Origin: Granulicella sp. L46
GTDB taxonomy: Bacteria > Acidobacteriota > Terriglobia > Terriglobales > Acidobacteriaceae
Reading direction: 5' to 3'
Assembly: GCF_009765785.1 (NCBI RefSeq)
Contig: NZ_LMUT01000003.1
Coordinates: 29,199 to 93,198, forward strand
Length of the DNA stretch: 64,000 bases
Part shown: positions 44,353-54,294 of the stretch, one piece after another
How positions within the stretch are numbered: the first letter of the stretch is position 1
Layout: each line of letters opens with the position of its first letter
Notes under the pieces: generated by a model
The model's input: only the letters and a program-made list of their open reading frames with translations
The model's database searches: none
What the model was told of the DNA's origin: nothing
Position numbers and translations under genes: made by a program

Positions 44353-45228
44353 TTACTGACCAGCGCTGGGAGCGGCCATCGGCTCAGGCGCATTCTTCGG
44401 CGTGCTGAGATAACCCGAAACCGTCTTCTTGCCGATGTTGTTTACGACGATCTCAAAGAGAGCCGGCGTCTTTCCAGAGTAGAACTGGATGGGCTCGTCG
44501 AGTGTCCGGTCCTTCTTTTCGATGCTCCGGTCATCCGAGCTAACCACCAGCGTGAACTTGGAGCGCTTCACATCAATCTTCTTCAGATCGATCTTGATGG
44601 TCCCGACGTTCTTGGCACCCGCACCCTTGTCGAGGGTGAACTCGTAGTAGTTGCGGTCCCCCTTATGCTTCAGTTCCTCCAGCTCAGTGTGATTGGTAGC
44701 AATCAGGCCGCTCATCACGCCGGCGTCGCCCATCACACGGTTAAGCTGGGTCTTGGTTGCGTCGAGATCTGCCTTCGTGCTGGCAACATCTGTTTTTACG
44801 CCACCAACATCCGTCTTCACGCTCGAAACATCAGTCTGAACCGCGCCAACCTGCTGCGCGGTCGCCTTCTGCTCGCGTGCTAAGCGCTGCGTCTGGATCG
44901 CCTCTTTCTGCTCGGCGGCTACGAGTTCATCTGACTTGTCCTGGAGCTGCTTCTGAGTCAGACCAACGCTTTGAGCCAGCGCCTGGCCCTGGGCCTTCAT
45001 GCGCTCATTCGTGTCGTCTATCTTTTCCGAAAGCGCTGCGTTTTGCGCGGTCGCGGCAGAAAGCTTGGACTCCGCATCCGTCAGATGGCTCTGCAGCCCG
45101 AAACTCCAGGCCAGGCCACCCAAGGCGACGATCAACGCCGCAACCGCAACACCTACCAGCCATGTTGCCGGCTTGTGCTCCACGTAGGTGTCATGAGTTG
45201 TGCTTCCATTGTCATCTAACAGGCTCAT
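44353..45228 (-). CDS. Membrane protein with long coiled coil and heptad repeats
   Basis: A 291-residue protein: short N-terminal cytoplasmic part, one membrane helix (about 22-43), then a long coiled coil (about 48-190). Between 127 and 165 the repeat TDV-x-x-VK recurs with seven-residue spacing (VGAVQTDVSSVKTDVGGVK). The C-terminal domain (about 195-275) is a beta sandwich (FTLDKGAGAKNVGTIKIDL, KFTLVVSSDDRSIEKKDR). A strong AAGGAGG lies before the ATG. It looks like an envelope tether; the function is unknown. Confidence 0.8.
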   Translation of the reverse strand: MSLLDDNGSTTHDTYVEHKPATWLVGVAVAALIVALGGLAWSFGLQSHLTDAESKLSAATAQNAALSEKIDDTNERMKAQGQALAQSVGLTQKQLQDKSDELVAAEQKEAIQTQRLAREQKATAQQVGAVQTDVSSVKTDVGGVKTDVASTKADLDATKTQLNRVMGDAGVMSGLIATNHTELEELKHKGDRNYYEFTLDKGAGAKNVGTIKIDLKKIDVKRSKFTLVVSSDDRSIEKKDRTLDEPIQFYSGKTPALFEIVVNNIGKKTVSGYLSTPKNAPEPMAAPSAGQ

Positions 45229-45454
45229 TCGTTGACTTCCTCCTTGCAGGTGCGCTCTTTCAGCGTGAATTCGCTCAGAGTTAACCTGAACGATAAGATG
45301 CAGATTCCGCTCGGATGAGGACGTTAAAAGCGGCCAAAACCGAGGGTGACCTTGATTGTACGTTCGCGTCTAACCAATCCCGGTGGATCGTATGACGAGG
45401 TATCAATTGACGCAACCTCTGACGACCGGAGGAAGCGATGGATAATGAGAGCAG

Positions 45455-46492
45455 ATGAGCCTCCGTTTCGATTCAACCCGGACTCCCGACATCGTCGTGA
45501 TTGGCGCCGGATTGATTGGGTTGGCGATTGCGCTGGAACTGATTGATCGCGGCGCACAGGTGACGGTCGTCGATCGCGGACAGAGCCTGGGGGGCGCCTC
45601 CACGGCCGCGGCTGGGATGCTCGCCGCCGCCGATCCGGGCAATCCTCCTGAACTTCAAGAACTCTCTCGGCTGAGCGCCGAACGCTATCCCGCGTTTCTT
45701 GGCCGGCTGGAAGCGCTTTCCGGTATTGCGGTTCCCTTCCAGACAAACACCACGGTGCAATACCTCGAGGATGGGTCGACGGTACGGCTGGCGGAACACT
45801 CGCTCGACCCTCGGCAACTGGCCGCAGCCCTGCGCGCTGCGGTGAATGCGACGTCGATTCGGCTGCTCGAACATACGCAGATTGCCGCCGCGGATCAGAA
45901 CTCCGGCGGCGCCACAATTCGACTGAACGGCGGCACGGCAATCAATGCTCAGGCGGTCGTCTACGCGGCCGGTGCGTGGACCTCTGAAGTAATGGCGGCG
46001 CTGGATAACGACCCAATCTCCGTGACGCCATGCAAGGGACAGATGCTGCGCGTGCGCCTGCCGTTTCCGCTCGACGAGGTTCATCGCAGCGAGCGAATCT
46101 ATATCTGCCCACGCACCCGCGGTCCGCAGGCAGGCACCGCGCTGATCGGCGCGACGGTGGAAAATGCCGGCTTCGATATGTCGGTACACGGCGTCGATCT
46201 GGACGCCCTGCGGGCGCTCGCGGCGAAGCTCATCCCGGAGCTGGCGTCGGAAGCCGAAGCTCCCATGGTTGAGTCGTGGGCAGGGCTGCGTCCCGCCACT
46301 CCGGATAAGCTGCCCATATTGGGAGCATGTTCCCGTCCCGGGCAATTCATCGCGACCGGGCACTATCGTAACGGCATCCTGCAGGCGCCGGGCACGGCCC
46401 TGGTGATGGCCGACGTGCTCGAAGGCAAGGCCCCATGCATCGATATTTCGGCGCTTTCGCCGCTGCGCTTTGCCTGCTCCGTCACCGGCTAG
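45455..46492 (+). CDS. thiO: Glycine oxidase ThiO
   Basis: A 345-residue FAD-dependent D-amino acid oxidase family protein. The FAD loop is IVVIGAGLIGLAIALELIDRG, and the ribose-binding Asp follows in VVDRG. GGASTAAAGMLAA, VVYAAGAWTSEV and TGHYRNGILQAPGTA fit ThiO, which oxidises glycine to iminoglyoxylate for the thiazole ring of thiamine. No other thi gene is adjacent; other deaminating oxidases cannot be fully ruled out. It is divergent from the coiled-coil gene and upstream of the citrate synthase gene. Confidence 0.9.
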   Translation: MSLRFDSTRTPDIVVIGAGLIGLAIALELIDRGAQVTVVDRGQSLGGASTAAAGMLAAADPGNPPELQELSRLSAERYPAFLGRLEALSGIAVPFQTNTTVQYLEDGSTVRLAEHSLDPRQLAAALRAAVNATSIRLLEHTQIAAADQNSGGATIRLNGGTAINAQAVVYAAGAWTSEVMAALDNDPISVTPCKGQMLRVRLPFPLDEVHRSERIYICPRTRGPQAGTALIGATVENAGFDMSVHGVDLDALRALAAKLIPELASEAEAPMVESWAGLRPATPDKLPILGACSRPGQFIATGHYRNGILQAPGTALVMADVLEGKAPCIDISALSPLRFACSVTG

Positions 46493-46609
46493 AGAGCTAA
46501 TCGATTGCCCAAATCGATATTCGGCCAGACTCTCGTGACAACCACTTCTAAGCTGCCCGATAATCGCAGGGTACTGCGTAAGCATGAGGTTTTCAGGAGA
46601 GCTGCACCT

Positions 46610-47776
46610 ATGTCCACCGTCGCACCCAAGGGTTTGCAAGACGTCATTGCCAATGATTCCTCGATTTGTTTCATCGACGGAGGCAAAGGAATTCTGTCGT
46701 ATCGTGGCATCGACATCCACGAGCTCGCGCAAAAGTCGTCCTTCGAAGAGACGACTTTTTTACTTTGGAATGGAAGCCTGCCGACCGCTGCGGAGCTCAA
46801 TGATTTTTCGCACCAGCTAGCGGCCGCGCGGCAACTGCCCGACGACGTGATTGACTTCCTCACCCGGCTGCCCAAGACCGCGAGCCCGATGGAGGTTTTG
46901 CGTACTGCCGTCTCGCTGCTCTCTATTTATGACCCTGACGAAAAGTCGGTGCTGCATACCGCCAACATCCGCAAGAGCTTCCGCCTCACCGCGCAGATCG
47001 CCATGATCATCGCGTTCTTCGACCGCATCCGCAAGGGCAAAGAGATTGTGAAGCCGGACACCTCGCTCTCACACGCGGCAAACTTCCTCTGGATGCTCAA
47101 CGGTGAAAAGCCCTCGGAGACTGCGACCAAGGCGCTCGACGTCGCGCTGGTGTTGCATGCCGACCACGAGCTCAACGCCAGCACCTTTGCGGCGCGCGTG
47201 ATCGCGGCAACGCTCTCGGATCTGCACTCGGCCATCACGGGAGCGATCGGCGCACTGAAGGGGCCGCTGCACGGCGGGGCGAACGAGGCCGTTATGCACC
47301 TGCTCTACGCCATCGACCAGGCCGGTGAAGATCCCGTCGAGCACGTGCGCACGATGATCGAGAACAAGGAAAAGATCTCTGGCTTCGGCCATCGCGTGTA
47401 CACCACCGAAGACCCGCGCGCCACGCACCTGCGTCGCATGTCCGAGGACCTCGGCAAGGACGCTAATCCCAAGTGGTATGAGATGTCGCGCAAGATCGAG
47501 CTGTTCGTGAAAGAGGAGAAGAAGCTCAACGCCAACGTCGATTTCTACTCGGCCAGCACCTACACGACTTTGGGCATCGACATCGATCTGTTTACGCCGA
47601 TCTTCGCGCTAAGCCGCATCTCGGGCTGGTGCGCGCATGTGATCGAGCAGCACGACGACAATCGCCTGATCCGCCCGCGCGCCAATTACACCGGCCCAGC
47701 GTACCCCGCTCCGTATGTTCCTATCGAGCAGCGCACGTCCGAGGCCCACAAGCTCGCGGAGAAGCCCAGCGCGTAG
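46610..47776 (+). CDS. gltA: Citrate synthase, type II-like
   Basis: A 388-residue citrate synthase, entry enzyme of the TCA cycle. The catalytic residues are His221 (PLHGGANEAV), His261 (GFGHRVY) and Asp311 (VDFYSAS), with His186 (HADHELNAS). The ATG at 46610 has AGGAGA nine bases before it and gives the family length; an upstream start would add 35 residues. 2-methylcitrate synthase is the other possibility; lack of prp genes nearby favours citrate synthase. It is convergent with the phosphoketolase gene. Confidence 0.92.
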   Translation: MSTVAPKGLQDVIANDSSICFIDGGKGILSYRGIDIHELAQKSSFEETTFLLWNGSLPTAAELNDFSHQLAAARQLPDDVIDFLTRLPKTASPMEVLRTAVSLLSIYDPDEKSVLHTANIRKSFRLTAQIAMIIAFFDRIRKGKEIVKPDTSLSHAANFLWMLNGEKPSETATKALDVALVLHADHELNASTFAARVIAATLSDLHSAITGAIGALKGPLHGGANEAVMHLLYAIDQAGEDPVEHVRTMIENKEKISGFGHRVYTTEDPRATHLRRMSEDLGKDANPKWYEMSRKIELFVKEEKKLNANVDFYSASTYTTLGIDIDLFTPIFALSRISGWCAHVIEQHDDNRLIRPRANYTGPAYPAPYVPIEQRTSEAHKLAEKPSA

Positions 47777-47866
47777 GCATTAGGTCCGCGCCCGTCGCCG
47801 CCGGTCATCTCCAAAGCCATCGCGCTCACCCCCGCCACGCGAAGCCTCTCGCCGTCCGCGCAGGAC

Positions 47867-50305
47867 CTACATTTGCGTGCGTCGCGCTGGCCACTTCCAG
47901 TCATTGATCTCTGGACGGTCGATGCCGTTCTCGTTCGCGTAGCAGATCGAGTCAATGATCTGGTCCTTCAGCCACTCCTTGGTGTGCGCCGCCGTCACTT
48001 GCAGCGCGGGCACACGATCGATCACGTCGATGGCCAGGTTGAAGCGATCAATCTGGTTGAGGATCGCGAGCTCCAGCGGCGTGTTGATGTTCCCCTTTTC
48101 CTTGTAGCCGCGCACGTGGAAGTTATCGTGATTCGTCCGGTTGTACGTGAACTTGTGAATCAGCGCAGCATAGGCATGGAAGTTGAAGATCACCGGTTTG
48201 TCCTTGGTAAACAAGCCGTCGAACTCACGCTCCGATAGACCGTGCGGATGTTCCGTGTCGGGCATCAAGCGGAACAGATCCACCACATTGACAAACCGTA
48301 TTTTCAGCTCCGGGCAACGTTCGCGCAGAATGGCCACCGCAGCCAACGCTTCCGCCGTTGGAATGTCCCCCGCACATGCCATCACGACGTCCGGCTCAAC
48401 GCCCTGGTCGTTGCTGGCGAAATCCCAGATGCCGATGCCCTTGGTGCAGTGGTCGGAAGCCTTATCCATCGGTAGATATTGCAGGTGCAGCGCCTTGTCC
48501 GCGACAATCACATTCACATAATTCGTGCTGCGCAGACAGTGGTCGGCCACGCTGAGCAGGCAGTTCGCATCCGGCGGCAGATAGATCCGCGTGACCGCCG
48601 GGCTCTTGTTCGTCACGAGGTCGAGGAAGCCTGGATCCTGGTGAGTAAATCCGTTGTGATCCTGACGCCATACCAGCGACGTGATCAGCAGGTTAAGCGA
48701 CGAGATCGGTGCCCGCCAACGCAGCTCCAGCTTGCTCTTCTCCAGCCACTTCGCATGCTGGTTGAACATTGAGTCGATCACATGCACAAAGGACTCATAC
48801 GTCGCGAATAATCCATGCCGTCCCGTCAGCAAGTAGCCTTCGAACCAACCTTCGAGGGTGTGTTCACTGAGCATCTCCATCACGCGGCCATCGGTGGACA
48901 AAAATCCACCGTCATCATCCGAGGGCAATCTTTGTTCAAGCCACGTCTTTTCGCTCGCCGCATAAATTCCGTCTAATTTGTTCGAAGCCGTCTCGTCCGG
49001 CCCAAACACCCGAAAGCTCGTCATGTTTTTTCGCATCACCTCAGCGAGAAACGTGCCGAGAACACTAGTCGACGACGCCTGAATCTTGGCCGGGTCTTCC
49101 ACCTTAACGGCATACGCGCGAAAATCAGGAAGGTCCAGCGGCTTGCGCAGCACGCCACCATTTGCGTGCGGATTTCCGGAGATGCGTCGCGTACCCTTGG
49201 GCGGAAGTTCGCGCAGCTCGGCTATCAGCGCACCGGTATCATCAAACAACTCTTCGGGACGATAGCTCTGCAGCCATTCTTCCACCAGCCGCAGGTGCTC
49301 CGGATTGCTCTTCGGATCGAGGATCGGCATCTGGTGTGCGCGCCATGAGCCCTCCAGCTTGTGTCCGTCGACCTCCTTCGGACAAGTCCAGCCCTTGGGC
49401 GAACGCAGCACAATCATCGGCCACCGTTGCCGTTCCACGGCCGTTCCCGCCGGCGCCGACCGCGCCTTCTGCTGGATCGCTCGAATCTCGAGCACACATT
49501 GCTCCATGACGTGCGCCATGTTCGGATGCATGATTGCCGGATCTTCGCCCTCAACGTAATACGGCTTCCAGCCATAGCCAATCAGCAGGCTGTTCAGCTC
49601 CTCATGCGGAATGCGCGCGAGGATCGTGGGGTTTGCGATCTTGTATCCGTTCAGGTGAAGTATCGGAAGCACCGCGCCGTCAGTGATCGGATTGAGAAAT
49701 TTATTGGAGTGCCACGAGGTCGCAAGTGGTCCCGTCTCGGACTCGCCATCTCCGACCATCACCGCCACAATCAGGTCAGGATTATCGAACGCCGCGCCGA
49801 ATCCATGCGAGAGGCTGTATCCCAACTCACCGCCCTCGTGAATCGATCCCGGCGTCTCCGGCGTGCAATGGCTGCCGATTCCACCGGGAAACGAAAACTG
49901 CTTCATGAACTTCTGCAGGCCTTCAAGATCCTGGCTGATCGCCGGATAGATCTCCGAATAGACACCCTCGAGGTAGCTGTTCGACAAGGTTGCAGGCGCC
50001 CCATGCCCCGGCCCCGAAATGTAAATCGTATCGAGATCGTACTTCGTGATCAGCCGGTTCAAATGCACCCACGTAAAGGTCTGGCCGGGATCGCTGCCCC
50101 AGTGGCCGAGCAGTCGATTCTTGATGTGCTCGGGCTTTAGAGGCTCGCGCAGCAGAGGATTCTTCATGAGGTACAGCATGCCCGCGCACAGGTAGTTGCA
50201 GGCGCGCCAGTAAGCATCCATTCTGCGCAGTTCATCCGCGCTCAACGGTTCGACCTGAGATTCCATTGGCTCCGCTACTGCGTGGACAGAATTATCTGTG
50301 TTCAT
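47867..50305 (-). CDS. xfp: Xylulose-5-phosphate/fructose-6-phosphate phosphoketolase
   Basis: An 812-residue thiamine-diphosphate enzyme that splits xylulose-5-P or fructose-6-P to acetyl phosphate plus an aldose phosphate. Motifs: [11 protein letters not shown] at about 67-77, GPGHGAP (98-104), GDGESETGP (185-193; ThDP-Mg binding), with [15 protein letters not shown] after. The PYR and C-terminal domains are complete, with the family-typical [17 protein letters not shown]. Just downstream on this strand's neighbour side is acetate kinase, giving a complete route to acetate. Its start is followed upstream by ackA's end, 81 bases away. Confidence 0.96.
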   Translation of the reverse strand: MNTDNSVHAVAEPMESQVEPLSADELRRMDAYWRACNYLCAGMLYLMKNPLLREPLKPEHIKNRLLGHWGSDPGQTFTWVHLNRLITKYDLDTIYISGPGHGAPATLSNSYLEGVYSEIYPAISQDLEGLQKFMKQFSFPGGIGSHCTPETPGSIHEGGELGYSLSHGFGAAFDNPDLIVAVMVGDGESETGPLATSWHSNKFLNPITDGAVLPILHLNGYKIANPTILARIPHEELNSLLIGYGWKPYYVEGEDPAIMHPNMAHVMEQCVLEIRAIQQKARSAPAGTAVERQRWPMIVLRSPKGWTCPKEVDGHKLEGSWRAHQMPILDPKSNPEHLRLVEEWLQSYRPEELFDDTGALIAELRELPPKGTRRISGNPHANGGVLRKPLDLPDFRAYAVKVEDPAKIQASSTSVLGTFLAEVMRKNMTSFRVFGPDETASNKLDGIYAASEKTWLEQRLPSDDDGGFLSTDGRVMEMLSEHTLEGWFEGYLLTGRHGLFATYESFVHVIDSMFNQHAKWLEKSKLELRWRAPISSLNLLITSLVWRQDHNGFTHQDPGFLDLVTNKSPAVTRIYLPPDANCLLSVADHCLRSTNYVNVIVADKALHLQYLPMDKASDHCTKGIGIWDFASNDQGVEPDVVMACAGDIPTAEALAAVAILRERCPELKIRFVNVVDLFRLMPDTEHPHGLSEREFDGLFTKDKPVIFNFHAYAALIHKFTYNRTNHDNFHVRGYKEKGNINTPLELAILNQIDRFNLAIDVIDRVPALQVTAAHTKEWLKDQIIDSICYANENGIDRPEINDWKWPARRTQM

Positions 50306-50386
50306 AAGTTCCCCGTTCTCACGATGTTTGTAGGTTGGACGTTGATACCTTCGCTGGTTGACAGTGCTTGCCTTCGAACATCGCAG

Positions 50387-51613
50387 CTATCTGTGTGCGG
50401 CTTGCCGCGCCATCTGTTCCACATGCACGGCGATCATTTGGTCTTCGCGGGCAGGAACGACAAGGACCGCGGTGGGAGAATCTTGTGAACTGATACGTTG
50501 GATGCCGCCCGCGGCCGCCTGGTTGAGCTTTGGGTCGATATTCACGCCAAGCGCCGCCAAACCACCCAGAATTTCAGCTCGCGAATTTGGATCGTGCTCG
50601 CCGATACCGCCCGTGAACACGATCGCGTCCAGCCCTCCGAGCAGCCAACTGAACCCACCGAACGCCTTTGTCACGCTGCGGGTAAAGATCTTCAGCGCCA
50701 GCGTGGCGCGCATATTTCCGTTCGCCGACGCCTCGCGCATCGCCTTTACATCGTTCTCCATTCCACTCACCGCTACCATGCCCGACGCGTGATTCAATAG
50801 CGCTTCCACCTGCCCCGCTCGGTCACCCGGAGGCGCCTCGCGCAGCAGATAGAGCACCAGGCCCGGGTCAAGATCGCCTGGCCGTGTCCCCATCACCACG
50901 CCGCCGGTCGGCGTCAGTCCCATCGTCGTGTCCACGGAAGATCCATCGAGCAACGCGGTGACGCTGCAGCCGCTGCCCAGGTGCGCAATCACCATCCGCC
51001 GAGGGATATCGCCGGCGCGCTTCAACTGGCGCACGATCGACTCGCAACTCAGACCATGAAACCCATACCGCCGCACGCCGCGCGCAGCATACTCGGGCGG
51101 CAGCGCATAGGTGCTCGCCTCTGCCGGCATCGTCTGGTGAAACACCGTATCGAAGCAGGCGTAATGCGGCAGCGTCGGAAATTTCTTTATGAAGGCGCGA
51201 ATCATCAACACCGCCTCAGGATCATGCAGCGGCGCAAACTCGCTTGCCGCCTCTAGATCAGCCAACACCTCCGGCGTGATCCGCACATGTTCGCGCAGCT
51301 TCGGTCCTGGGTGCACCACCCGATAGCCAACCGCCTCAAACGTTGGCAGGCAGCTGCCCGATACCACGTCGAGCACTTCGGCGATCGCTTGCTCCACGCC
51401 GTGGATCCCAACCTTTTTCGTCGCCGACTTCTCCGCGCTTCCGCCGACTGCATGAATCGCCAGCGTGCTTTCGGCTTCTCCGATATCGCTGAGTTCTCCC
51501 TCGAACAACGAGCGTGGGGTAATCGTCGGCGCGTCTCCGCCCACGGGGGTCTGCACCTCAAAGATCGAAAACTTGATCGACGACGATCCGCTGTTGATCA
51601 CCAGTATTTGCAT
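50387..51613 (-). CDS. ackA: Acetate kinase
   Basis: A 408-residue ASKHA-family kinase making ATP from acetyl phosphate. Motifs: VINSGSSSIKF at 5-15 (Asn7), GYRVVHPGPKLREHV with the acetyl-binding Arg, YGFHGLS, HLGSGCSVTAL (phosphate loop), and TGGIGEHDPNSR. It follows the alcohol dehydrogenase gene and precedes xfp on the same strand (gap 81 bases), so it is the partner for the acetyl phosphate made by Xfp. No pta is present, which also fits this pairing. Confidence 0.96.
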   Translation of the reverse strand: MQILVINSGSSSIKFSIFEVQTPVGGDAPTITPRSLFEGELSDIGEAESTLAIHAVGGSAEKSATKKVGIHGVEQAIAEVLDVVSGSCLPTFEAVGYRVVHPGPKLREHVRITPEVLADLEAASEFAPLHDPEAVLMIRAFIKKFPTLPHYACFDTVFHQTMPAEASTYALPPEYAARGVRRYGFHGLSCESIVRQLKRAGDIPRRMVIAHLGSGCSVTALLDGSSVDTTMGLTPTGGVVMGTRPGDLDPGLVLYLLREAPPGDRAGQVEALLNHASGMVAVSGMENDVKAMREASANGNMRATLALKIFTRSVTKAFGGFSWLLGGLDAIVFTGGIGEHDPNSRAEILGGLAALGVNIDPKLNQAAAGGIQRISSQDSPTAVLVVPAREDQMIAVHVEQMARQAAHR

Positions 51614-51709
51614 CGTGCGTACCTGCCTGCCCGCGCGTTGACTTGAACTTGCTGCCGCAAACCGCCGGCTTCGTGTCGGCGTTCACATTCCCATCACAAC
51701 ATACGAGGA

Positions 51710-52702
51710 TTACATCACGATGACGGACGATCCAGCTTCCGTCTCATCCTTCACCGCCACGAGCGCCTTATTGGCTTCGTCCAGCGAGAAAGTTACCACC
51801 TTTGGCTGGATCGCCAGCTCCTGCGCAATCTTGAGAAAGTCTCGCGCGTCATCTCGCGTCATATTCGCGACGCTGCGAATCTGCCGTTCGCCCCAAAGCA
51901 GCTTGTCGTAGTCGAAGGCCGGCATGGAATCCAGGTGGATCGCGTTGATCGCCACTACTCCGCCTTTGCGCAAACTGGACAACGCATCCACGACGACCTT
52001 GCCGGCAGGCGCAAATGTGATCGCGCGATCCAACTCCACCGGCGGTTTCTTGTCCTCGGCGCCGACCCACCTCGCTCCCAAAGATTCCGCTGTCTTGCGA
52101 TGACTCTCGCCACGCGTTACCACATACACTTCGCAACTCCACGACTGCAGCACGCGGATTGCCAGCGCCGCCGAACTACCGAACCCGAAGAGCCCAACGC
52201 GCTCGCCCGGCTGAACACCCGCGACGCGCAGACTGCGAAATCCGATGATGCCCGCACATAGCAACGGCGCCACATGCACCGGATCGAGTCCCGGCGGCAG
52301 CGGATACGCAAAGTCCGAACGCACCAACACGTACTCTGCGTACCCTCCGTCAATCGTGTAGCCCGTGAAGGTCGGATGATCGCAGAGGTTTTCCATCGCG
52401 TGTTTGCAGAACCAGCAGTCGCCATCTACGCCGCCCATCCACGACACGCCAACGCGCTTTCCCACCGGCATCTCCACGGTTGCTCCCTCGACCACCTCTC
52501 CCACAATCTGATGCCCCGGAATCAAACGATTTTTCAGCTGCGGCAGATCGCTTTCGACGATGTGCAGATCGGTGCGGCACACGCCACACGCCAGCACGCG
52601 CAGCAACAGGTGTCCCGGCTGCATCTCAGGGCGCGGCACATCCTCGATGCGCACAAACTCTCCCGGCGAACGGACGGCTCCATCGAAGACGGCGGCTTTC
52701 AT
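51710..52702 (-). CDS. Zinc-dependent alcohol dehydrogenase family protein
   Basis: A 330-residue MDR alcohol dehydrogenase. Catalytic zinc ligands: Cys39/Cys42 region (LACGVCRTDLH), His64 (PGHQIVGEV) and Cys in APLLCAGIIGF; NAD loop VGLFGFGSSAALAIRV. The structural-zinc loop has only three cysteines, Cys96, Cys99 and Cys107 (DGDCWFCKHAMENLC), with Asp93 in the place of the first. The subfamily may use Asp as ligand. The enzyme likely reduces an aldehyde such as acetaldehyde to restore NAD, as part of the ackA-xfp cluster. Substrate is inferred from neighbours. Confidence 0.88.
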   Translation of the reverse strand: MKAAVFDGAVRSPGEFVRIEDVPRPEMQPGHLLLRVLACGVCRTDLHIVESDLPQLKNRLIPGHQIVGEVVEGATVEMPVGKRVGVSWMGGVDGDCWFCKHAMENLCDHPTFTGYTIDGGYAEYVLVRSDFAYPLPPGLDPVHVAPLLCAGIIGFRSLRVAGVQPGERVGLFGFGSSAALAIRVLQSWSCEVYVVTRGESHRKTAESLGARWVGAEDKKPPVELDRAITFAPAGKVVVDALSSLRKGGVVAINAIHLDSMPAFDYDKLLWGERQIRSVANMTRDDARDFLKIAQELAIQPKVVTFSLDEANKALVAVKDETEAGSSVIVM

Positions 52703-52817
52703 CAGAACGAATCTCCTGGGAAGCGAAGGATTGCCCGCGAGATCTCACGCGGCTTTACTCACTCCGTTGGATGCCGATGGACGCTGTACGGCGCGACGCT
52801 CCCATCACAAGTCGCCG

Positions 52818-54191
52818 TTATCCGTTCGTCTCCGCCCACACATCGACACCACCATCACCCTTCGGAGACAAGCCAATCCTCGGAACCAGCAGCTGGAAGA
52901 TCAGCAACGAGACTACATAGGCCCCACTCGCCATCGCAAAGATCACTAGCGGATGGAGCGAGAGCATGTGCGAGACCAACACCGTAAAGAGTGCTCCGCC
53001 GAGAGACCCTACCGCTCCGCCGATACCCACCACGGTCGACACCGAGGTCGACGGAAACATGTCCGTAGGTGTCGCGAATAACGTCGCCGACCAGCCTTGG
53101 TGCGCTGCGGCCGCCAGCGCAAACAGCGCCACCGCCGGCCACGCATTGTGTGCAAACACCTTGTGCATGTGCGGAACCAGCATCAGCGGCAGCACGCATA
53201 GGGAGGTGACCAGCATCGCAAACTTGCGCCCGCTGTTCACGGTGTGGCCGCGCTTCATGCGCAGCCCCGAAAGGCCTCCGCCCAAAAACGATCCCACCGA
53301 CGAAACCGCATACACCACAACAATCGGCCAGTACGCCTGCTTCAAACTCAAACCGTAGTTGTCGTTCAAATACATCGGCAGATAAAAAAGATAGAACCAC
53401 CACACCGGATCGGTAAGCCCTTTTGCAATGGAGAACGCATACAGCCCGCGGTTGCGCAGGAGAATCCCATAGAGCTTCTTACCCGTAACGTTCGGCACCA
53501 CGCGCCGCAGATCCGCCTGGGTCGTGGTCAAGCCGCGACGTAACCGGTTGTATGGAAACGCCAGCCACAGGACCAGCCAGCAAAGTCCCATGCCGCCAGT
53601 GGCGAGGAACGCGGCGCGCCAGCCGCCAAAGTGCAGCGTCACGAGAGGCACAATCGCCGGCGCAATAAAGAATGCCGCGTTCGCGCCGGAGTTGAACAGC
53701 CCGATAGCCAGCGCGCGATCTTCGCTGGCAAACCATTCGCTGGTCGCCTTGATCGCCGCAGGAAAATTGCCCGACTCGCCCAGCCCCAAACACGCGCGCG
53801 CGATGCAGAAGCCAAGGACCGAATGCACCAGCGAATGGCTGATCGACGACAGCGCCCACACGCCGATCGCCACCGCGTAGCCGACCTTTGTGCCGAGCCT
53901 GTCGATGAACGGCGCTGCGACCAGAAAACCCACCGCGTACGCAATCTGGAAGCACTCGACGATGTGCCCATAGTTGAGGTGATACCCCGACTGATACGCG
54001 GCGCTCACGCCCGGAAGCCAGCCCATGAACGGCAAGTGAAGCAGCGGCTCGATCAGCGAGAGGACCGATCGGTCCATGTAGTTGATCGTCGTCGCCAAAA
54101 ATAGCAGCAGGCATACAAACCAGCGAATGTTCGACTCAGCGGGACGCGAGGTGAATTGCTGGTCGTCTGATCTAGAAACTACAAGGGACAT
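52818..54191 (-). CDS. MFS transporter, anion:cation symporter family (sugar-acid type)
   Basis: A 457-residue 12-helix MFS protein of the ACS family, like ExuT or GudP. Motifs: INYMDRSVLS at the first loop, GTKVGYAVAIGVWALSS, and the signature ACLGLGESGNFPAAIKATSEW. ACS members import hexuronates, glucarate and related acids with protons. The neighbouring SDR, KdgK and LacI genes fit this. It is in the same direction as the SDR gene, 103 bases downstream of it, so the pair may be one unit from the 55.1-kb promoter region. Confidence 0.9.
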   Translation of the reverse strand: MSLVVSRSDDQQFTSRPAESNIRWFVCLLLFLATTINYMDRSVLSLIEPLLHLPFMGWLPGVSAAYQSGYHLNYGHIVECFQIAYAVGFLVAAPFIDRLGTKVGYAVAIGVWALSSISHSLVHSVLGFCIARACLGLGESGNFPAAIKATSEWFASEDRALAIGLFNSGANAAFFIAPAIVPLVTLHFGGWRAAFLATGGMGLCWLVLWLAFPYNRLRRGLTTTQADLRRVVPNVTGKKLYGILLRNRGLYAFSIAKGLTDPVWWFYLFYLPMYLNDNYGLSLKQAYWPIVVVYAVSSVGSFLGGGLSGLRMKRGHTVNSGRKFAMLVTSLCVLPLMLVPHMHKVFAHNAWPAVALFALAAAAHQGWSATLFATPTDMFPSTSVSTVVGIGGAVGSLGGALFTVLVSHMLSLHPLVIFAMASGAYVVSLLIFQLLVPRIGLSPKGDGGVDVWAETNG

Positions 54192-54294
54192 TTTGTTCGA
54201 ACTCCACGGAATGCAATGAAGTATATCGAAGGCACACTACGATTGGCTGCAAGCATCCGCGCGCCACTTCTTGCGTCCGAAATTTCCGCAGTCG

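Noticed and set aside
47781..47869. TAGGTCC/GGACCTA inverted repeat between gltA and xfp as a regulatory structure
   Set aside because: The arms are seven bases and 75 apart, overlap the xfp stop, and could easily occur by chance.
43000..48000. A replication origin at the composition switch
   Set aside because: The switch goes from G-rich to C-rich, the opposite of an origin, and no dnaA, dnaN or DnaA-box cluster was seen.
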